A stretch of DNA of 8,398 nucleotides from Bacillota bacterium (GTDB lineage: Bacteria > Bacillota > UBA4882 > UBA8346): contig DNPP01000243.1 in NCBI GenBank assembly GCA_003501365.1, positions 10,676-19,073 on the forward strand. Direction: 5' to 3'. Positions 5,676 through 8,398 of the stretch are shown here, piece after piece. Positions within the stretch are counted from its first letter, which is position 1, and every line of letters begins with the position of its first letter. A program made the translations under genes and the position numbers. Under the pieces are notes generated by a model. That model saw only the letters and a program-made list of their open reading frames with translations. It had not been told where the DNA came from and did not search any database.

Positions 5676-6527
5676 ATGTTCCAGCGAGTTATTAACGATA
5701 AATTAAAAATAATAAAATTACCGCTACCGTTTTTAACCTTAGGACAGCGCTGGTTCTTGAAATCTCTTTTACTCTGTTGTGGTCACCTGGTAAGGACCGA
5801 ACACTTTAATCCCGAGGCCATAACCAATGATCCTTTAATCTTTGCCTTTAATCATAATTCATCTTATGAAACCATTCTGGTACCGTCCTATTTAATCGCG
5901 TTACGGCGTGGCCGCAAGATCAGTTTTCTCATTGATTGGATGTTCGGATACTTGCCCGTTTTAGCTTGGATTTTTCGCCAAACCGAACCCATTTATGTCT
6001 ACAATAAAAAATCAGATTTGAAATTTTTAAACCGCTTCCGAGTGAAACCCAATTCGGCAACCGTTTATGAGCAATGCTTACATAAGCTCAATAACAATCA
6101 AAGTATCGGTATATTCCCGGAAGGAACGCGCAATCGCAATCCGGAGTCTTTAATAAAGGGCCGCAAAGGCATAGGCTATATTGCGCTTCATTCCCAAGTG
6201 CCCGTGCTACCCATTGGGATTGATTTCCCATCCCGTCTCAAAAAAGGCCGGATCCCCAAATTCGGGCCGTTAATTTTAAGGACCGGTTCGATGATGCATT
6301 TTGACCAAGAAATTGCTATTTATCAACAAGTCAACCGTTCTCTTTTCATCCATCCCTTGCTTAAGCGGAAGATCACCGATTATTTATGTGCCAAAGTCAC
6401 TTATGCCGTAATGAAAGAACTCGCCAATTTAGCTCACAAGCAATACCCGTTTCCAAAGCCGGTCCCGCCGGTTGCCATGAACGGGTTTTTCCTTGATCCG
6501 ACCCTTACGGAAAAAATACTAATTTGA
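5676..6527 (+). CDS. PlsC-like lysophospholipid/O-acyltransferase family protein
   Basis: A 283-residue glycerolipid-type acyltransferase (PlsC/LPLAT superfamily). These enzymes move an acyl chain from acyl-ACP or acyl-CoA onto a lipid hydroxyl at the inner membrane surface. Family blocks in order: FNHNSSYE at 58-65 for the NHX4D block, a basic-aromatic second block around 101-121, FPEGTRNR at 147-154 for the acceptor-binding EGTR block, and VPVLPIGID at 175-183. The catalytic aspartate position of HX4D is Glu65 here (GAA codon, not an obvious frameshift), a notable departure. The gene is 19 nt after the PAP2 gene with AGAGG ahead of its ATG. With a GNAT N-acyltransferase next door, it could be the OlsA-like second step of acyl-amino lipid synthesis; a 1-acylglycerol-phosphate acyltransferase role is the alternative. 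Confidence 0.85.
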   Translation: MFQRVINDKLKIIKLPLPFLTLGQRWFLKSLLLCCGHLVRTEHFNPEAITNDPLIFAFNHNSSYETILVPSYLIALRRGRKISFLIDWMFGYLPVLAWIFRQTEPIYVYNKKSDLKFLNRFRVKPNSATVYEQCLHKLNNNQSIGIFPEGTRNRNPESLIKGRKGIGYIALHSQVPVLPIGIDFPSRLKKGRIPKFGPLILRTGSMMHFDQEIAIYQQVNRSLFIHPLLKRKITDYLCAKVTYAVMKELANLAHKQYPFPKPVPPVAMNGFFLDPTLTEKILI

Positions 6528-6548
6528 AAATTTGAGAGGAGTGATACC

Positions 6549-7220
6549 ATGTCCACCATTAAAGTTATGAAAGTAGTCAATGAAGAAATTCGGGTCCAAG
6601 CAATTGAGGTTATTACCAAAGTCTATCAGTTGGAGAAGAACTGGATCTCCATGCCGGAAAGTGAGATTTCAAATGATATTGGTTCATCTCAGGAATATTC
6701 TTGGTTTTTGGCTTTTGTAAATAACGAGCCCGCCGGTGTCATCCGGTTAACCTATGATCCCTCGCTGGATTTCCCGGCTGAATTGGGTGTGACCCTCAAT
6801 CAAGGAATCGATCTGGATAAAATGGCTCGGGAGTGCCGGATGGTTGAGATAGGCCGTTTTATGATTCTGCCGCAATACCGCAAGAACATCCGGGTTGCTT
6901 TACGGTTAATGCGGGCTTCCATCAAAGAAGTGGTTGAACGGGGTTATAGCCATTTCTTAACTGATGTCTTTGAAACAGACCCTCATTCACCCTTGCATTT
7001 TCACACCAAAGTTCTGGGTTTCGAACGTATCGGCAGCCATATCCGGGGGGAATTGCATTGTAGCAGTACTCGGATTATCCTAACTCTTGATATTCTAAAA
7101 TCCTACCAGCGGCTCAAAGTTGGCAAAAACAAAATATATCAAGAAGTAACCGAGGGAATCCGGGAATTACTCGATGAAAAATTGGCTAAACGTTTAAACT
7201 CCACGGTAAATCCGTTATAA
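6549..7220 (+). CDS. GNAT-fold acyltransferase, OlsB/FeeM/autoinducer-synthase-like
   Basis: A 223-residue soluble protein with a GNAT fold signature. Strands around 52-70 (WFLAFVNNEPAGVIRLTYD) lead to the key block at 97-121, containing VEIGRFMILPQYRKN (99-113). Then comes a helix and HFLTDVFETDPHSPLHFHTKVLGFERIG (135-162), the usual GNAT end with a Phe/Leu-Gly-Phe. The E-x-G-R stretch followed by a hydrophobic run and P-x-Y-R resembles the OlsB, FeeM and LuxI-type branch, which uses acyl-ACP to N-acylate amino acids, more than acetyl-CoA GNATs with RxxGxG/A. RxxGxG is not present. GAGAGGAG precedes the ATG. Its place beside a PlsC-like enzyme recalls the OlsB-OlsA pair that makes ornithine lipid. 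The assignment to a long-chain N-acyltransferase is inference; an ordinary acetyltransferase is possible. Confidence 0.7.
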   Translation: MSTIKVMKVVNEEIRVQAIEVITKVYQLEKNWISMPESEISNDIGSSQEYSWFLAFVNNEPAGVIRLTYDPSLDFPAELGVTLNQGIDLDKMARECRMVEIGRFMILPQYRKNIRVALRLMRASIKEVVERGYSHFLTDVFETDPHSPLHFHTKVLGFERIGSHIRGELHCSSTRIILTLDILKSYQRLKVGKNKIYQEVTEGIRELLDEKLAKRLNSTVNPL

Positions 7221-7239
7221 ACATGAGGTACAGCAAACC

Positions 7240-8310
7240 ATGAGAGTACATGAGAACAAATTGGATAAGTCGCTGACTAAGCTCTTTCAGGAAGCCCCCA
7301 ATCTTACCATTACCGATCATGATAAAATCGTGATCTTCAGCGACTTGCATATGGGGGATGGCGGTAAACAGGATGATTTTCTGCCTAATTCCGATTTTTT
7401 CAAATATATCCTGGAACAGTATTACTTAAAAAACCACTTTCGACTTATCTTAAACGGCGATATTGAGGAGTTGCAAAAATTTTCCTTCAAACAAATCTCC
7501 GAACGCTGGTGCGACCTTTATAAACTGTTTGAACGATTTGCCAAAACCAAATCCTTTTTAAAAATTGTCGGCAATCATGACCATGAATTACTTTCTAAAA
7601 AACTGAGCTATTTAAAAACACCGCTGTACCATAGCGTCAAACTAAATTATCACAATAATCAGATTGTAGTTTTTCATGGTCATCAAGCCTCTTTAGTAAT
7701 GGAGCGCTTCCACTTCCTTTGCACCATTATTTTAAAGTATTTGGCGGGTCCCGTCGGGATCAAAAATTATTCGGTCTCGCACGACTCTACCATAAAGTTC
7801 AATACGGAACGAAGAGTATATAACTACGCCCGCGATCATAAGATCGTTTCGCTGATCGGCCATACACACCGGCCATTGTTCGAATCTCTCGCCAAGATTG
7901 AGTACCTTAAATTTAAAATTGAACAGTATTGCCGTGATTATTCTTCAGCCGATGAAGCTAACCAGGTAAAATTAGCCGCCAAAATTAAGAAGTTCCATGA
8001 AGAACTCCGTTATTTATCCACCAAAAAGAATAAACGCAACAGCTCTCGCAGCAGTCTTTACAATTCGGATCTGATGGTTCCCTGTATCTTCAATTCAGGC
8101 TGCGTTATCGGCAAAAAGGGTATTACCGCCATTGAGATCACTGACGGTAATATTGCCCTGGTTCATTGGTTTGACCGCCGCAAAAGCCAGAAATATCTGG
8201 ATTATAACGGCTATATCCCAGTTCAAATGGAAGGCAGCGAATATTTCCGGGTGGTGCTGAAAGAGGATGACCTGAGTTATATTTTTGCCCGAATTAATTT
8301 GCTGGCTTGA
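7240..8310 (+). CDS. Calcineurin-like metallophosphoesterase (LpxH/PlcP-like)
   Basis: A 356-residue metallophosphoesterase with every metal-ligand motif in order: SDLHMGDG (Asp35, His37), NGDIEE (Asp74), GNHDH (Asn112, His113), FHGH (His146, His148) and GHTH (208 and 210). No signal peptide or transmembrane helix is seen, so it should act in the cytoplasm, possibly at the membrane surface. Between GHTH and the final beta strands, residues about 215-275 form a charged, helical, Lys/Glu/Arg-rich insertion, probably a lid or coiled coil. Relatives are often annotated UDP-2,3-diacylglucosamine hydrolase; the phosphate-starvation phospholipase C PlcP of rhizobia belongs to the same fold. It is the last gene of the operon, 19 nt after the GNAT gene, with GAGGT 10 nt before the ATG. 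A phospholipid-degrading role fits its neighbours but is not shown by the motifs. Confidence 0.85.
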   Translation: MRVHENKLDKSLTKLFQEAPNLTITDHDKIVIFSDLHMGDGGKQDDFLPNSDFFKYILEQYYLKNHFRLILNGDIEELQKFSFKQISERWCDLYKLFERFAKTKSFLKIVGNHDHELLSKKLSYLKTPLYHSVKLNYHNNQIVVFHGHQASLVMERFHFLCTIILKYLAGPVGIKNYSVSHDSTIKFNTERRVYNYARDHKIVSLIGHTHRPLFESLAKIEYLKFKIEQYCRDYSSADEANQVKLAAKIKKFHEELRYLSTKKNKRNSSRSSLYNSDLMVPCIFNSGCVIGKKGITAIEITDGNIALVHWFDRRKSQKYLDYNGYIPVQMEGSEYFRVVLKEDDLSYIFARINLLA

Positions 8311-8398
8311 GGCCGCCTTATGTCAATCCTCATTCTTCGCCTTTAGAAGAAGCCCCCTCATACTATCTTTCTCCTAATACTGTATATTCATTTTGATA
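8311..8398. other. Short 3' intergenic region at the window edge
   Basis: A weak hairpin, TTCTTC (8333-8338) with GAAGAA (8346-8351), lacks a following T tract, so the end of the operon transcript is not identified. On the minus strand a frame open from the window edge stops at 8363 (last residues YQNEYTVLGER). A 12-codon ORF from ATG 8361 to TGA 8323 follows AGGAG at 8375-8371. Both are too short to be called genes. A convergent gene entering from the right is possible. Confidence 0.3.

Noticed and set aside
8323..8361. 12-codon minus-strand ORF (MRGLLLKAKNED) with an AGGAG site
   Set aside because: Too short to separate from chance and no conserved feature; only noted in the edge region.

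Overview
The window reads as chromosomal DNA from a diderm, Firmicutes-like bacterium. Strong AGGAGG-type ribosome binding sites, one likely TTG start, Rho-independent terminators with long T tracts and Bacillus-type Pho-box-like repeats point to Firmicutes. A signal-peptide-bearing beta-barrel porin ending in Phe shows an outer membrane. Together these suggest an outer-membrane-bearing Firmicutes lineage; the genus cannot be told from sequence alone. No tRNA, rRNA, CRISPR array, insertion sequence or phage gene was seen.

Layout. The left half is on the minus strand. It holds the first codons of an unidentified gene (1-35), a methyl-accepting chemotaxis protein (134-1987), a 43-residue zinc-ribbon protein (2078-2209) behind a ~200-nt structured leader, and an outer-membrane porin (2479-3519). 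A 592-bp divergent intergenic region follows. The right half is on the plus strand. It holds pstS (4112-4918, with its own terminator) and then a tight four-gene operon (5141-8310): PAP2 phosphatase, PlsC-like acyltransferase, GNAT acyltransferase, and calcineurin-like metallophosphoesterase. Gaps inside the operon are 19-21 nt.

How it hangs together. Upstream of pstS, the porin, the four-gene operon and the partial gene at the left edge there are sets of four TTAAYA-like hexamers repeated every 10-11 bp in the direction of the gene. This is the architecture of the Bacillus subtilis PhoP box. I infer that the window is a phosphate-starvation locus: a porin to admit phosphate through the outer membrane, PstS to capture it, and an operon whose enzyme classes (PAP2 phosphatase, PlcP/LpxH-like metallophosphoesterase, OlsB/FeeM-like N-acyltransferase, OlsA/PlsC-like O-acyltransferase) match phospholipid breakdown and synthesis of a phosphorus-free acyl-amino lipid. 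The enzyme classes are seen in motifs. The lipid-remodelling role and the Pho regulation are inference.
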